Shown: piece by piece, positions 21,900 to 32,439 of the stretch | Layout of the letters: each line of letters begins with the position of its first letter | Position numbering within the stretch: position 1 is the stretch's first letter | Position numbers and translations under genes: made by a program | The notes under the pieces: model-generated | The model's database searches: none | The model's input: only the letters and a program-made list of their open reading frames with translations | Told to the model about the DNA's origin: nothing | NCBI RefSeq assembly: GCF_000346465.2 | Contig: NC_034016.1 | Coordinates: 843,481-907,480 of the forward strand | DNA: 64,000 nucleotides | Source: Prunus persica | Taxonomy: Eukaryota > Streptophyta > Magnoliopsida > Rosales > Rosaceae | Direction of reading: 5' to 3'

Positions 21900-22500
21900 T
21901 CACCTACTCAGTCTTTTCTCATATGCTTCAAGAAAGGCCCTTAGTTTTGTCACTGACAGACTAGTTAAATCTTTTGGTTGTTCAATGGCAGTAACTAAAG
22001 GATCATACTTATCCGGAAGACTTATAAGTATTTTTTCTACAATTCTTGAATGATTAATATTTTCTCCATAGGCTCTTAATTGATTAACTATTTCTTTTAT
22101 TTTAGCATAATAGTCTTGTGTGGTCTTAGAATCCTTCATTTTAATGCTTTCAAAATCTCTTCTCAAAGTTTGTAGTTTAACCACACGTACCTTGACATTG
22201 CCTTGAAATTCTTTCTTTAAGGTATTTCATGCTTCCTTTGCAGTTGTGGCTCCCATGATCCTAGGAAAAATCGTATCATGCAAGGCTTGTTGCAGGCATA
22301 TAAGGCCTTTGCATCTTTTTGTTGATCCTTCTTTAGTTGCCTCAACTGTTCCACGGTTGGATTTTCTTGATTATTGAAGCCACTATCAACTATGTCCTAT
22401 AAATCTTGAGACATAAAATAGGTCTTCATGTTAATACTCCAGAAGTCATAGTTTTCTCCAGTGAAAATAGGAAGAGGGACAGAGTTCTAGCTAGTGATAT
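21900..22500 (-). pseudogene. Copia gag, partial and decayed
   Basis: The minus-strand frame 22184-21900 carries the UBN2-type gag core (LRRDFESIKMKDSKTTQDYY, EKILISLPDKYDPLVTAIEQ, LRAFLEAYEKR). Upstream, in broken frames up to about 22500, the N-terminal DUF4219-like start can be read (FTGENYDFWSINMKTYF). No zinc knuckle remains. Stops and shifts show that it is inactive. Confidence 0.85.
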
Positions 22501-22542
22501 GGAGGACTAGAGTGAACCAACGCCTAAGGTTGATCGGAATAA

Positions 22543-22554
22543 GCTCTGATGCCA
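22543..22554 (-). promoter_or_regulatory. Primer binding site of the minus-strand copia element
   Basis: The minus strand reads TGGCATCAGAGC, one change from the common plant copia primer site TGGTATCAGAGC. It lies next to the LTR end at 22556. Confidence 0.75.
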
Positions 22555-22555
22555 T

Positions 22556-22798
22556 TGTTAGTTTATGGGAGAAGGTTTAGAGGAGATAGGTTTAGATCGA
22601 GAGAAATGGGAAGGAAGAAAATTGGTAAAGCTAGGTGTTTTTTTAGGTTGTGATTTTGTGTTTTCCCTTTGTTTCCTTTTATAGACGTACGCAGGGGCCG
22701 TTCAGCAAAGTCGTCCTTAATTTCTACAGCAAAAGTCATCTGTAATTTCTACTAGATTTGCAAGGGCCGCTTGGGGTTTGTGAGAGACACTTCTCCAT

Positions 22799-22839
<41 letters not shown>

Positions 22840-23450
22840 AAATTCTACTTCTTTAAAAAACAGCTTGTAGTAACATTATAAATATCAAATGGTGTAGCAT
22901 ATAATCACAAAGTTGTTTGTAGCATGGTGGATAAGGTGTTTGAGAGGAATGAAAGTGGCAATGGTTTGAAACCCCTTGTGTGTGTGTTAAAAGTCTCCAT
23001 TTCCTTTAATTTTTTAGCAAGTTGTCAAGTATTACACAAGTTGACACGACCTGTTTAATAAACAACTTAAACAAGTATTTTGGAGGGTTGGCAGATTGAC
23101 CCGAAACCCACCCGTTTAATAAACGGGTGATAACGGGTTGACTTGAAAGGTACAAGGCTTTGGATATAGGACAACCAGTAGTTTTCAGCTTGATTACTTG
23201 AGTAGGCTGGATGCATATTTATACTTATGTTAACCGACTATCTAAGTCGGCAATTTACTTGGTAACCAACTTATCTAAAGCATTTTTAGCCACAAGTTAG
23301 TCCTATAATTCTAGAATTCTCTAGTTACAATTACAATAGATAATTATTAGGATGGTTCTAGTAAGAGTCAACCAACTTTTACTTAGTAATTCTCTCAATT
23401 ATTCTAGAATTTTCTAGTTTTATCACACAAGCGTGCACTAATGTTTAACA
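22556..23450 (-). mobile_element. 5' LTR of the minus-strand copia element, enlarged to 895 bp
   Basis: It starts TGTTAGTTTATGGGAG next to the primer site and ends ATGTTTAACA, followed by the CAAAC target duplication. The outer 310 bp match the left LTR closely and the first 40 bp match its start. The middle (about 22610-23140) has no counterpart in the left LTR and includes a GA microsatellite (22801-22835), so it looks like an insertion or replacement of about 450 bp. Confidence 0.75.
22801..22835 (+). repeat. (AG)n microsatellite
   Basis: About 17 AG units in a row inside the enlarged copia LTR. Confidence 0.95.
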
Positions 23451-23880
23451 CAAACACAAATCTTCCATGACAAAAAGGGAGAGATAACAAAAGCATAGAT
23501 GGGAGAAAGGCGAGGAGAGATGAGAGAGGATAGAAGAGAGAAGAAGACGTAGCACACATGGAGGCGGAGGAAGACAAGCTCATGTTCATTCAAAACCCAT
23601 GTCGTTATGTGGGTTTTTCAAATCTAGCGTATGATGGATTGGTATCTGAAATAAAAATCTGACTCCTAACTAGTTCATGATACACTTAAGCCCACCAAAC
23701 AACGGACTGGACCAATTTTCAATTTAATTGGACTTGTGCAGTCCAAGCCAGCCCACCAAACACAACCTAAGAATAGTTTTATGGCTTTTTCCTTGAACTT
23801 AGACTCGACTTTCATTAGTAACAAAAGCCCTAGACTGGACGTCAAGTCTAAGTTCAGAAACCATAGCTACTAAAAAGTCA

Positions 23881-23915
<35 letters not shown>

Positions 23916-24214
23916 GTTTTGGTATCTAGTTCACCACAAGATAGACGAACACGGTGCTTCAAGAACCAGAGTACCACAGATAATGAAGTCTCTAACATAT
24001 ATATGCGGAATACGACAATCTTTAAATAGCAATACATGCATAGCATTATGGGAAAGAAAAAGAAGTAGCAATCCCAATATAGTACATTTAAGCCGTAATG
24101 TGGTAAAAATATAAGTCTTGGACATGATCTCATTAGATTGGAAAAACACACAATTTTTGCAACGGTTTGCTCCAATTTAGGGATGAACACAGATCAATCC
24201 ACAGTGGTGGCTAC
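23451..24214. other. Spacer downstream of the CNL gene
   Basis: No gene seen. It includes a (TA)n run at about 23886-23911. Open frames in both directions at 23870-24190 are short and lack any family signature. This region probably holds the 3' UTR and terminator of the minus-strand CNL gene just above 24214. Confidence 0.5.
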
Positions 24215-27172
24215 TTAATTTGTTGAGCTCCAGTCAATTACCTGTAAAAAATTGTACAAGTATTTAAGAGAGTAGGAAGGCAAGAGGGCATAATAGAAGA
24301 AGAAACTAAGCATGAAAAAAGAGTCATCACCTGGTAAAAAAGGTAGCCCATCCCGGGTAAGAATGTCGACCGAAGAAGATGAGGGTCGAACAACCCATTG
24401 TAGAGAGGATCGCAGTCTTTCCCCCAACCATCCAAGTTCAGTTTTGTAGTGATAACTGATTTCAGAGATGTGCTCAACCTTGGCATGATCCAAGCTTTCT
24501 TCTCCGCATATTCGCTCTACAAGCTCATTAGGAACACTTACAAAACTCAAATTTTGGAGACATGTAAGGTGTTCGATTCCTTTAGGCAATTGCTTTAACC
24601 CCATGCATTCAGTAATTACCAGTGTCTGTAATGCAGGCATCGCCCCCCTATCTATGACGATCACATTCAACTGAGGAAAATCCATTAGGTACAATTCAGC
24701 AAGCTTTGGGAATCCTGTATGAAAGACCAATTGATTTCCAACGTATGCCTTGTTTAGCCGAAGTATGGCCAAATTAGGCAGAGCTTTGATGTGAGGAAGA
24801 AAATCTTCTGTTAATCTTGACCAATGCAATCTCAGTGCTGTAAGGTTTTGAAGAGAATGAAACCAAAGCGGAACCCTCTCTAATTTTCCAATTAGACCAA
24901 GTGCGTTGAGTACAGAAGGAGCTGACGGCAATGCATCCAAGTGTAGCACTTCATCCTCTGTACTTGTATGGACAAACAAGTGTTCAAGGAGTCTCATGCT
25001 TTCGATGGACTTGCACAAGTCCTCCTCATCGGCCTCTCTCACATTTGTTAAGCTCATTCGTGTGAGTTGGGTCAAGTGTGCAAGTTTTTTGGTTAACCCA
25101 TCTCGTAATTCGATAGCATCCAAAACTTGTAAGCTCTTTAGCTTACATATGTCAAGTGGTACTTGTGTGCCATCAAAGAAATAATAAGACCTAAAAAGAT
25201 CTTCAAAATTGCAATGGTACATCAAAAGATGTCGTAAGTTATTTAACTTAACAATCCCATCTGGAAGTGACCTAATTTTGGAATGCCTAATGTCCAGGGT
25301 TTCCAAATTATGAAGGTTTCCTATGTCCCTCGGAAGCTCTTTCACCTTTGTTCCTTTCAAGTTTAAATACTTCAAGTTAAAAAACTTCACTGTTTCATCT
25401 GGGAGTTGAACAATCGGGACATGTCTAAGATCCAAGACCTCTAACAGTTTGAAACCAGATGGCAATTTTTGAAATGAAGAAGAATCAGTCATCTTAGGAG
25501 CAAAAATAAAGAAGGTGCGAACCTTTGACATGTCTCCGTGTGGCTGTAGTTCTCCATAGTTTGCTTGCATTGATAAGCGATGGGGAGCTCTGCTATCATC
25601 CCTCGTTTTTTGCTCATTATAGATGGTACAAAAGTTCTCAACTTTGGAAATTGAAAGAGCAAGTTCTCGTAAAAGGTCATGCATCTTGAACGCTTTTGCC
25701 CGTCCAAATGGTTCCCTCTTAACAACTTGTACCATGCATCGGCAAGTGAGCTCCGTTACATAGCCTTCGGCAATCTCTTCTGGCTTAGCCCCTGCAACTT
25801 GTTCCACAAACCCCTCAGCCATCAACAATCTAACAAGCCTATCACATTCAATCACGTAATCTTCTGGGAAAATGCCGAAATACAGGAAGCATAGCTTGAG
25901 TCGGTAAGGTAAGTCATTGAAGCTTAGCAACAAGATGCTCTTCACTACTTCAAGCAACGGGTTGTTACTTAGCTCACAACTCAAACGAGTGTAAAATTCC
26001 GTCCACTCAGATGCAAGCCTTTTGGTTGACATGAGAGAGCCCAAAGCCACTATTCCCAGAGGTAAGCCTTGGCATTTTCCAAGAAGATCCCTAGCAACGG
26101 GTTCAAGCTCTGGTGGGCAACAATTATCAGGCCGGCTAGAGAAAGCTTTCCTGGAAAAGAGATCCCAAGCCTCATTCTCATTAAGAGGCTGAACGTGATG
26201 AACATGACATCCAGCCCCAAATGAGAAAGAAGCGATGTCTTCTCTCCGAGTTGTGAGCATGATCCGGCTTCCATGTGCTCCATCTGGAACTGCTACATGT
26301 ATTTGCCTCCAAAGATTAATATCCCACACATCGTCTAGCACAATCACATACCTCTTTGGCTGCAAATAGTTGACCAGAATTTCCACCATTTGTGTGTAGC
26401 TCATATTGCTCAAGTCTTGAGGAACATCTTCCCTTGTTGATGTAAAAAGTTCTGTTATCAAGACCCTTAAAAGATCTTCAATGTTGTAAGTTTTTGAGAC
26501 AGTGACCCAAGCATAGCAATCAAACTTGGCAGTTTGAGTGTTGAAGGTGTTTGCAACTAAGGTGGTCTTGCCAGAACCCCCCATACCAACCACAGAAATT
26601 ACAGTCCTTTGAGGCTCTCCAGACAGCAACCATCCAACTAACTTCTCTTTAGCATCTTCGATTCCGACAAGTTCATCATCTTTAAAGAAAAGAGATAACT
26701 CACCGAAGATTTCGACTCGATTGGGATCGTAACCATGGGAATTAGTCATGCCATCTATACGATCAACACCATAAGGTTGGTTTCTTTCCGGAATGGCTCT
26801 GATTGTTTTGATGATGAGCTTCTGCAATTTGGTGGTGATCCGATGCCTTTCCCAAAGGTTCAACGGTAAGAAAATAGTTTGACGAAAGGCCCTTGTGTAT
26901 GGATCCCAACTTCTCTGTTCATTTTCGTGATATTTGAACTCGTCAATGATGTCTTCAACATCGATGGATAGGTCCCTCACATTTGCCACCCAGGTTTCCT
27001 CAACTTCACTGAGAGCTCCGTTTCTTTCGGCATCTTCCAAGAAGGCTTTCATGGTGAGCAACTCACTCCTGAGATGCTCAAGTTCATCACCAACTCCTCC
27101 TAACAGAGGCACTCTGCTTTCAAGAAATGAACCTATTTTGCCGATCAAAAGTTCTACGCCAGCTGATGCCAT
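24215..27172 (-). CDS. CC-NBS-LRR (CNL) disease-resistance protein, RPM1-like
   Basis: Uninterrupted frame of 985 residues starting MASAGVELLIGK (ATG at 27172); the frame extends a few codons upstream without an ATG. Residues 1-130: Rx-type coiled coil with the EDVID-like DVEDIID (71-77). Residues about 165-500: NB-ARC with P-loop GMGGSGKTT (196-204), kinase-2 YVIVLDDVW (275-283), RNBS-B GSRIMLTTR (301-309), GLPL (369-372), RNBS-D CFLYFGIFPEDY (428-439) and MHD (497-499). Residues about 540-900: leucine-rich repeats. All key nucleotide-binding residues are present, so it could be a working intracellular immune receptor that switches between ADP and ATP forms. The last about 30 codons are hydrophobic (FFMLSFFFYYALL), unusual for this family. 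A possible intron (24330-24242: donor CCAG|GTGATG, acceptor TTACAG|G) would remove them and end the protein at FLPGN. RPM1-like assignment rests on motif style, with no database check. Confidence 0.93.
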   Translation of the reverse strand: MASAGVELLIGKIGSFLESRVPLLGGVGDELEHLRSELLTMKAFLEDAERNGALSEVEETWVANVRDLSIDVEDIIDEFKYHENEQRSWDPYTRAFRQTIFLPLNLWERHRITTKLQKLIIKTIRAIPERNQPYGVDRIDGMTNSHGYDPNRVEIFGELSLFFKDDELVGIEDAKEKLVGWLLSGEPQRTVISVVGMGGSGKTTLVANTFNTQTAKFDCYAWVTVSKTYNIEDLLRVLITELFTSTREDVPQDLSNMSYTQMVEILVNYLQPKRYVIVLDDVWDINLWRQIHVAVPDGAHGSRIMLTTRREDIASFSFGAGCHVHHVQPLNENEAWDLFSRKAFSSRPDNCCPPELEPVARDLLGKCQGLPLGIVALGSLMSTKRLASEWTEFYTRLSCELSNNPLLEVVKSILLLSFNDLPYRLKLCFLYFGIFPEDYVIECDRLVRLLMAEGFVEQVAGAKPEEIAEGYVTELTCRCMVQVVKREPFGRAKAFKMHDLLRELALSISKVENFCTIYNEQKTRDDSRAPHRLSMQANYGELQPHGDMSKVRTFFIFAPKMTDSSSFQKLPSGFKLLEVLDLRHVPIVQLPDETVKFFNLKYLNLKGTKVKELPRDIGNLHNLETLDIRHSKIRSLPDGIVKLNNLRHLLMYHCNFEDLFRSYYFFDGTQVPLDICKLKSLQVLDAIELRDGLTKKLAHLTQLTRMSLTNVREADEEDLCKSIESMRLLEHLFVHTSTEDEVLHLDALPSAPSVLNALGLIGKLERVPLWFHSLQNLTALRLHWSRLTEDFLPHIKALPNLAILRLNKAYVGNQLVFHTGFPKLAELYLMDFPQLNVIVIDRGAMPALQTLVITECMGLKQLPKGIEHLTCLQNLSFVSVPNELVERICGEESLDHAKVEHISEISYHYKTELGWLGERLRSSLQWVVRPSSSSVDILTRDGLPFLPGDDSFFMLSFFFYYALLPSYSLKYLYNFLQVIDWSSTN

Positions 27173-27258
27173 CTCCTCTCTTCTTTCTTTCACTCTATGT
27201 ACTTGACTGCAAATTCTTTTTGTGTATGGTAATTCAAATGATCATCTTGTTTGTTTGA

Positions 27259-27267
27259 TATATATAG
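27259..27267 (-). promoter_or_regulatory. Possible TATA box of the CNL gene
   Basis: Minus strand CTATATATA, about 90 bp upstream of the CNL ATG. AT-rich surroundings make this tentative. Confidence 0.35.
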
Positions 27268-27439
27268 TATTCATTACACACTAGTGATTCTTCTTTGTGA
27301 CCGAAAGTTGTCAGTAATTAATTATATATGTGAAAGAAAACTCCTTCTTATACTTTTTTGTGCACAAATTTCTATCAATTAGATGCTTACGATGCAGCCA
27401 TCAGAAAAAGAAACGCGTGCAATGTGGTTTTCCAAAAAA

Positions 27440-28545
27440 TTGTTCTTAAAGTTATATTCTTTGCTTAATTTTGTTGCTTTACTTATCAGACTATAAAAAC
27501 TAGGAACTTTCCATGTATTTGCTTAAGCGTATGCAGCTTGTGGTTTTGTTGTCGTGAAAGGAATATCGATTTTATATCATAGCACGTTTGTGGACCAAAA
27601 GCAAAAGGTTCTCTCCATTTCATATCACTGTGTGCTACTTTCTTTCAGCATCCTGCAAGTGGATCTAAGCCAAGTGAAAAAGTATGTTGGACATTTGTTC
27701 CACATTGGTATAAAGTAGAAAGAGTGAGGTCTTTATAAGTGTGGAATTCCCACACTTTGTACATGGAAGTGGGCCAAATGGAAGCCCAAAACTATATAAT
27801 ATTTAATGGTAAAAAAGTTATGACTCTTTTGATAAGGTTTTAGAGATTTATTTAAATCAAACAAAGCCTCATTCGTTAGATACAGAAAAAGCATATTACA
27901 GTTTGTATCTATTATTGTTTTTCCAACAAAGTGTCTTAGTTTGCAGACGTCTTGGTTCGAACTTCATGACATCTTAGTAGCGTGTGTCAAAACTTTCTTC
28001 TCAACATAGTAGTGGTGGATTCCCCCTTCCTCTATGACACCCAAGGAGTTTCTTTGGTAACCAAAAAAAAAAAAATAGCATCTATTTGAGGGCAATTAGA
28101 TTATTACAATGTTGCCATCCAGAAAGCAAAATGCTGACATGTCAGCAATTATCAAATGGATAAGCACATTATCAGTGTCACTTGTATAGAAGTCCGTTTT
28201 TCTAATTTTTTTTCAATCTTTCGTAGCTGTTAAGTATTGTTCATTGCAAAGTCGATTTCGAATAGACCAGTATGAGAAAATAATGAAAAGATGATTTCAA
28301 CTAAAAATAATGCAAGAACATTCAAATTTATGCCTCGAAACAAATGCTCAATGACAAACCTATCATTTTTGCATTTCAATTTCTTGACTAATTGTAGGTA
28401 ACCGCATATATATATATATATATCAGTTAATTTTTATTGAGGGACACCTTGTGTGTTTATTACGAATTCTACTTCAACGATCCAAATAGTTTATATTTTA
28501 AGTCTTTATTTAAATATAAATCTTTTTAGGGGGCAATTGCATGCA
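27440..28545. repeat. Promoter-like module, copy 1
   Basis: A module of roughly 860 bp (without its insertion) starts TTCTTAAAGTTATAT and ends GGGGCAATTGCATGC. It includes 'GCACGTTTGTGGACCAAAAG', 'ACAATGTTGCCATCCAGAAAG' and 'GTAGCTGTTAAGTATT' blocks that all recur in the same order in copy 2 (28890-31400). A partial earlier copy of the CACAA...GCCATC block lies at 27355-27410, immediately upstream of the CNL gene. No coding capacity. Confidence 0.85.
27685..27928 (+). mobile_element. Small solo LTR inside module copy 1, 244 bp
   Basis: It starts TGTTGGACATT and ends TTTTTCCAACA, a perfect TGTTGG/CCAACA inverted end pair. Flanks are AAGTA (27680-27684) and AAGTG (27929-27933). Module copy 2 has the empty site at about 29175-29190 (AAAAAAGTGCCTTA), which confirms an insertion. 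It has an internal TTTATAAGTG TATA-like motif. Confidence 0.82.
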
Positions 28546-29445
28546 GTGGAGTAGCCAGAAATTCTCTCAAAGTGGATCAATATTATTAGACTGAGAAAGA
28601 CTTGTTGAACATTAAGATAATAATTTTTATATGTTATAATTTAATGTCATCTTTTAAAATCATAACTACATCGCACAATGAATTATGAAGAAATAATTTA
28701 ACATGAATCAAACCATAATGTATTGCTTAAAAAAGAGCTGAATAGCTAGTATTTGGAGATTTACTTGACTGATGGCCGATATAAGAGAACTCAATAAATG
28801 AAAGAACAAAAAGATTGAAGTTAGAAAGGAAAAATGGAGTAATAATGAAGGCTCTAGAAAGTTAAAAGGGTCAGCTATCAGACTATTGTTCTTTATGACT
28901 ATTGTTCTTAAAGTTATATTTCTTTGCTTTATTTTATTGCTTTACTTATCAGACCATAAAAACTAGGAACTTTCTATGTATTTTTCCTTTTCGTTTGAAA
29001 CTTTTAGATAATTTTTTTACTTAAGCGCATGTAGCGTGTGGTTTTATTGGTGTGAAAAGAATATCAATTTGGTATCATAGCACGTTTGTGGACCAAAAGC
29101 AAAAGGTTCTCTCAATTTCATATCACTGTGAGCTCATTTCTTTTAGCGTCTTGTAAGAAGGTCTAAGTCAATTAAAAAAGTGCCTTAACTTGCAGACTAA
29201 TAGTTTTGGTTCAAACTCAATGACATTTTGGTAGCTTTTATCAAAACATTGTTACTTTTTATGTTTTGTCCACAAGTTTCTTTAATCAAATAGCATTTAT
29301 TTGATGGCTATTAGATGATTACAATGTTGCCATCCAGAAAGAAAAATGTTGACAATGTGTGTTGGCAATTATCAGATTGATAAGCACATTATCAGTGTGA
29401 CTATGTTCTTTTGTTATATTATTTATGGGTTATTTACTGAAATGG

Positions 29446-29904
29446 TGATGTAGAACAAATGGCTGAATGGATTGAAGAAGAATTGGAGCGAAGAAGGAAA
29501 AAAGGACGCAGCATGAATTTACAGATTTGACGTCCGAGCTTTGATTGGATTGCATAATACCTTTTCAAAAAGGGAACAACGTCATGAGTCCAACTCACTA
29601 CTTAGCTGTGATATAAGGTGGATTTTGGGCTATTGAGATCGTTTGGGCTTCTAAAAGAGCATTTAAAGATTGTAATCAATTTACAGACTTTTCGTTTATC
29701 TTCTGTTAAGCTTTCAATAACTCCTTAAGGCAATCCAATAGGTGAGAATGATGTATTTAGACAGTCGTTATGTATGGTTGGACTCAACTCATCTTTTATC
29801 AAATCATAAAAACAGTGGGAATTTTCTCTCTAACTTTCTGGTGGATTCCAAGTTTATGTTCTTTTCAAGCTTACGCTTGTAACCTATGTGCTTGTGCTGC
29901 ATCA
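29446..29904 (+). mobile_element. Solo LTR nested in the left arm of the foldback element, 459 bp
   Basis: It starts TGATGTAGAAC and ends GTGCTGCATCA (TGATG/CATCA inverted ends). Flanks AATGG (29441-29445) and AGTGG (29905-29909) are a 5-bp duplication with one change. Removing it restores the terminal repeat of the host element so that it matches the right arm. Confidence 0.75.
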
Positions 29905-30060
29905 AGTGGTCCTCAAACTTGTACCTCATTTACAATTTGGTCCATAAACTAAATTATTCTTTCAAATGGTCCATCAACTCTATATATTTGGTCCTTTGGA
30001 TCTTACTATACATTCTTGTCGATATTTTTCATTAAATATGAAGGTAAATTTGGTCATTTC

Positions 30061-30160
30061 NNNNNNNNNNNNNNNNNNNNNNNNNNNNNNNNNNNNNNNN
30101 NNNNNNNNNNNNNNNNNNNNNNNNNNNNNNNNNNNNNNNNNNNNNNNNNNNNNNNNNNNN
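30061..30160. other. Assembly gap, 100 N
   Basis: Exactly 100 N, a conventional scaffold-gap length, so the true gap size is unknown. It lies within the foldback element, whose long inverted arms could have caused the assembly break. Confidence 0.99.
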
Positions 30161-32439
30161 TGAAAAAATCTTCTCTCTCTCTCTCCCCCCAGGGACCACC
30201 ACCCTCAAAGCTCCCAACCCCCAAACCACCCCTCCACCCCAAGCCCCTTGAACCCAGAACCCCCAGTCCTCCCCACCCTCCACCCAAACCAGCAACTACA
30301 TAAAAAGAGAAGAAAAAAAATACCCACATACCCCCCTTCTAATGAACCCAGAAGCCCAACTCAACAGACACCCAAATCCTCTCCCATTCCCCCTCAATTT
30401 CCCTTCGTTGTTGAGAGACAACCACCCACCACTCTCCTCCCTACCTAGCAACTACCGCTCATCCACCAAAATATTCTCAAGACACCCAAAAATACAGCCA
30501 CACCCAACCCACCCTCCCAGATTCCACCATAACAGAATTCCCACCACACAAACCCCTCCCAGATTCCACCATTCTGCTTTTCACCCACAAACCCTAAACT
30601 TATCATTGCAACCAACTATAGATGCAAAAAATGTTCGAATTTTTTATTTTTTGTTTTCCAATTTGTTGGTTTTTGGAATTTGCACAGAAAAAGAGAAGGG
30701 GGCAGAGAGTGAAGAGGAGATGGCGAAAACAGAAGGGGGGAGGGGTCTGTGGAGGAATGGAGGAGAAGAAGTCTGAGGGAGGGGCGTTGGGTTTGGGTCT
30801 CATGATTTTGTTTTCTCTTTTTCTTCAATTTTTTTTTTCTAATTTTGTATTTATTTTTACCCGATTTTTATTTATTAATTATGAAAAGTCATATTTACCC
30901 TAAAATTTGGTTAAATCTAACATAAAATTAGATGGTGGGACAATTGACCGAATAATAGAATTGATGGATCATTTGAACGAATAATTTAGTTTAAAGATCA
31001 AAATGTAAATCGAGTACAAGTTTGAGGACCATTTGAGTAAATAACAATATTATTTATTTATAGAAGTTACTTTTTTTCTTCTTCTTTCGTAGCTGTTAAG
31101 TATTATTAATTGCAAAGTCGATTTCGAATAGACAACTATAAGAAAATAATGAAAAGATGATTCCAACTAAAAGTAATGCAAGAACATTCAAATTTATGCC
31201 TCAAAACCATATGCTCAATGACAAACCTATCATTATTGCGTTTCAATTTCTTGACTAATTATATATATATATATATATTAGTCAATTTTTATTGAACGGC
31301 ACCTTGTGTTCACTACGAATTCTACTTCAATGATTTAAATTGTCTATATTGCAAGTCTTTATTTAAATATAAATTTTTTTAAGGGGCAATTGCATGCTTA
31401 TTTTGATGCCGGCAGAGAAAAAAAAAACTTGCTAACAGTTTGGCTTTCCTTTCATTAATTCATAGACCGAGTTTGTTGACTGGAAAAAATTTGTACAGAA
31501 TTAGACAATATCAATATTAATTATGTCATAGAGCTTTTGCAATAAGCATTTATGTTAAAATTAGTTAAGGAATTCTAATCTTAGTTTTCCATTAGATATG
31601 TTAGTGTGATCTATATATATATATTCTTTTTATTATGTATCTTGTATACAATCCACTGATTGTAGATTAGAAGTTCTTAACCAATCCTTCATGGAGACTT
31701 TCCCGTCATATCATTCTCTAAAGTTTTAATTAAAACTTCTCCTTTGGGAAATTGGGAGTATTATTCTGCCAGGAATTACCAAAATGACAAGTCCATTATT
31801 AGTGTCAAATATGGTTAGTTGGAAAATGAATTTCTAAAACACAAGTAAGAGAAAACAATGAAAAGATCTCCAACTAAGCATACAGTACCATCTCCATTGC
31901 CATCACACAGCTGCTGCCTGTTGGAAATCGGAGCAAGATGCTACAACTTAAGAAAACGCTAATCGTCAAGAGGACATACCTCTTTGAAAAGGAACTCCAA
32001 ACTTTGTCCGCCAAAAAGTGACCAACCTACCAATATTGAACTTCAATTTCTTGAGTAGTAATGTGATTGGTTATATTAATCCATCAATGCGACAATCTTC
32101 TAGCAGTATAATATTTGATGATACACTGTTGCGTCCAGTCATACAAACATACATACATACATACAAACGTACGAACATATACAACAAAAGAAAGAAAAAT
32201 TTGGCCAACCGTTCGAAACAAACTGAGATCAAAGAAACCAAACAATAAGGTGCATCAATATATTAAATTATATGCAATGCGCAGGTCATCTCGGAAACAT
32301 ACCAGCTAAAAAGCAAAGACAAACCAAAACCAAAAAGTTCCTACCAATATTTATTTAGTAACAGGTAATAATCTCGTGATCTGATGTATGTGAGAGTGAG
32401 GAACAATGTCCAGAAGCTGGACTGACTGCTAGGCACAAC

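Larger units (their letters stand above)
29427..31046. mobile_element. Mutator-like foldback element with long terminal inverted repeats
   Basis: The left end GGGTTATTTACTGAAATGG continues, after a nested solo LTR, as TCCTCAAACTTGTAC (29910 on). The right end reversed reads TGTTATTTACTCAAATGGTC and continues CTCAAACTTGTACTCGATTT. The arms match over more than 100 bp. A target duplication of 10-11 bp, ATATTATTTAT, flanks it (29416-29426 and 31047-31057), as expected for Mutator-like elements. The interior contains a 100-N gap and a C/A-rich to G/A-rich stretch (30161-30800) whose open frames are low-complexity. No transposase is visible, so it is non-autonomous unless the gap hides more. Confidence 0.82.
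28890..31400. repeat. Promoter-like module, copy 2, carrying a Mutator-like insertion
   Basis: Same block order as copy 1, with the last blocks displaced by the foldback element at 29427-31046. It lacks the 244-bp solo LTR of copy 1. Conserved pieces: 28897-29405 and 31058-31400. A third, much more diverged piece (CAATGAAAAGAT..CAACTAA, then CTTCAATTTCTTGA) lies at about 31760-32080. Confidence 0.82.

Noticed and set aside
30161..30803. Possible Pro-rich protein gene in the foldback element
   Set aside because: C/A-rich composition leaves several frames open on both strands, with no start context, domain or splice support; one end is cut by the gap.
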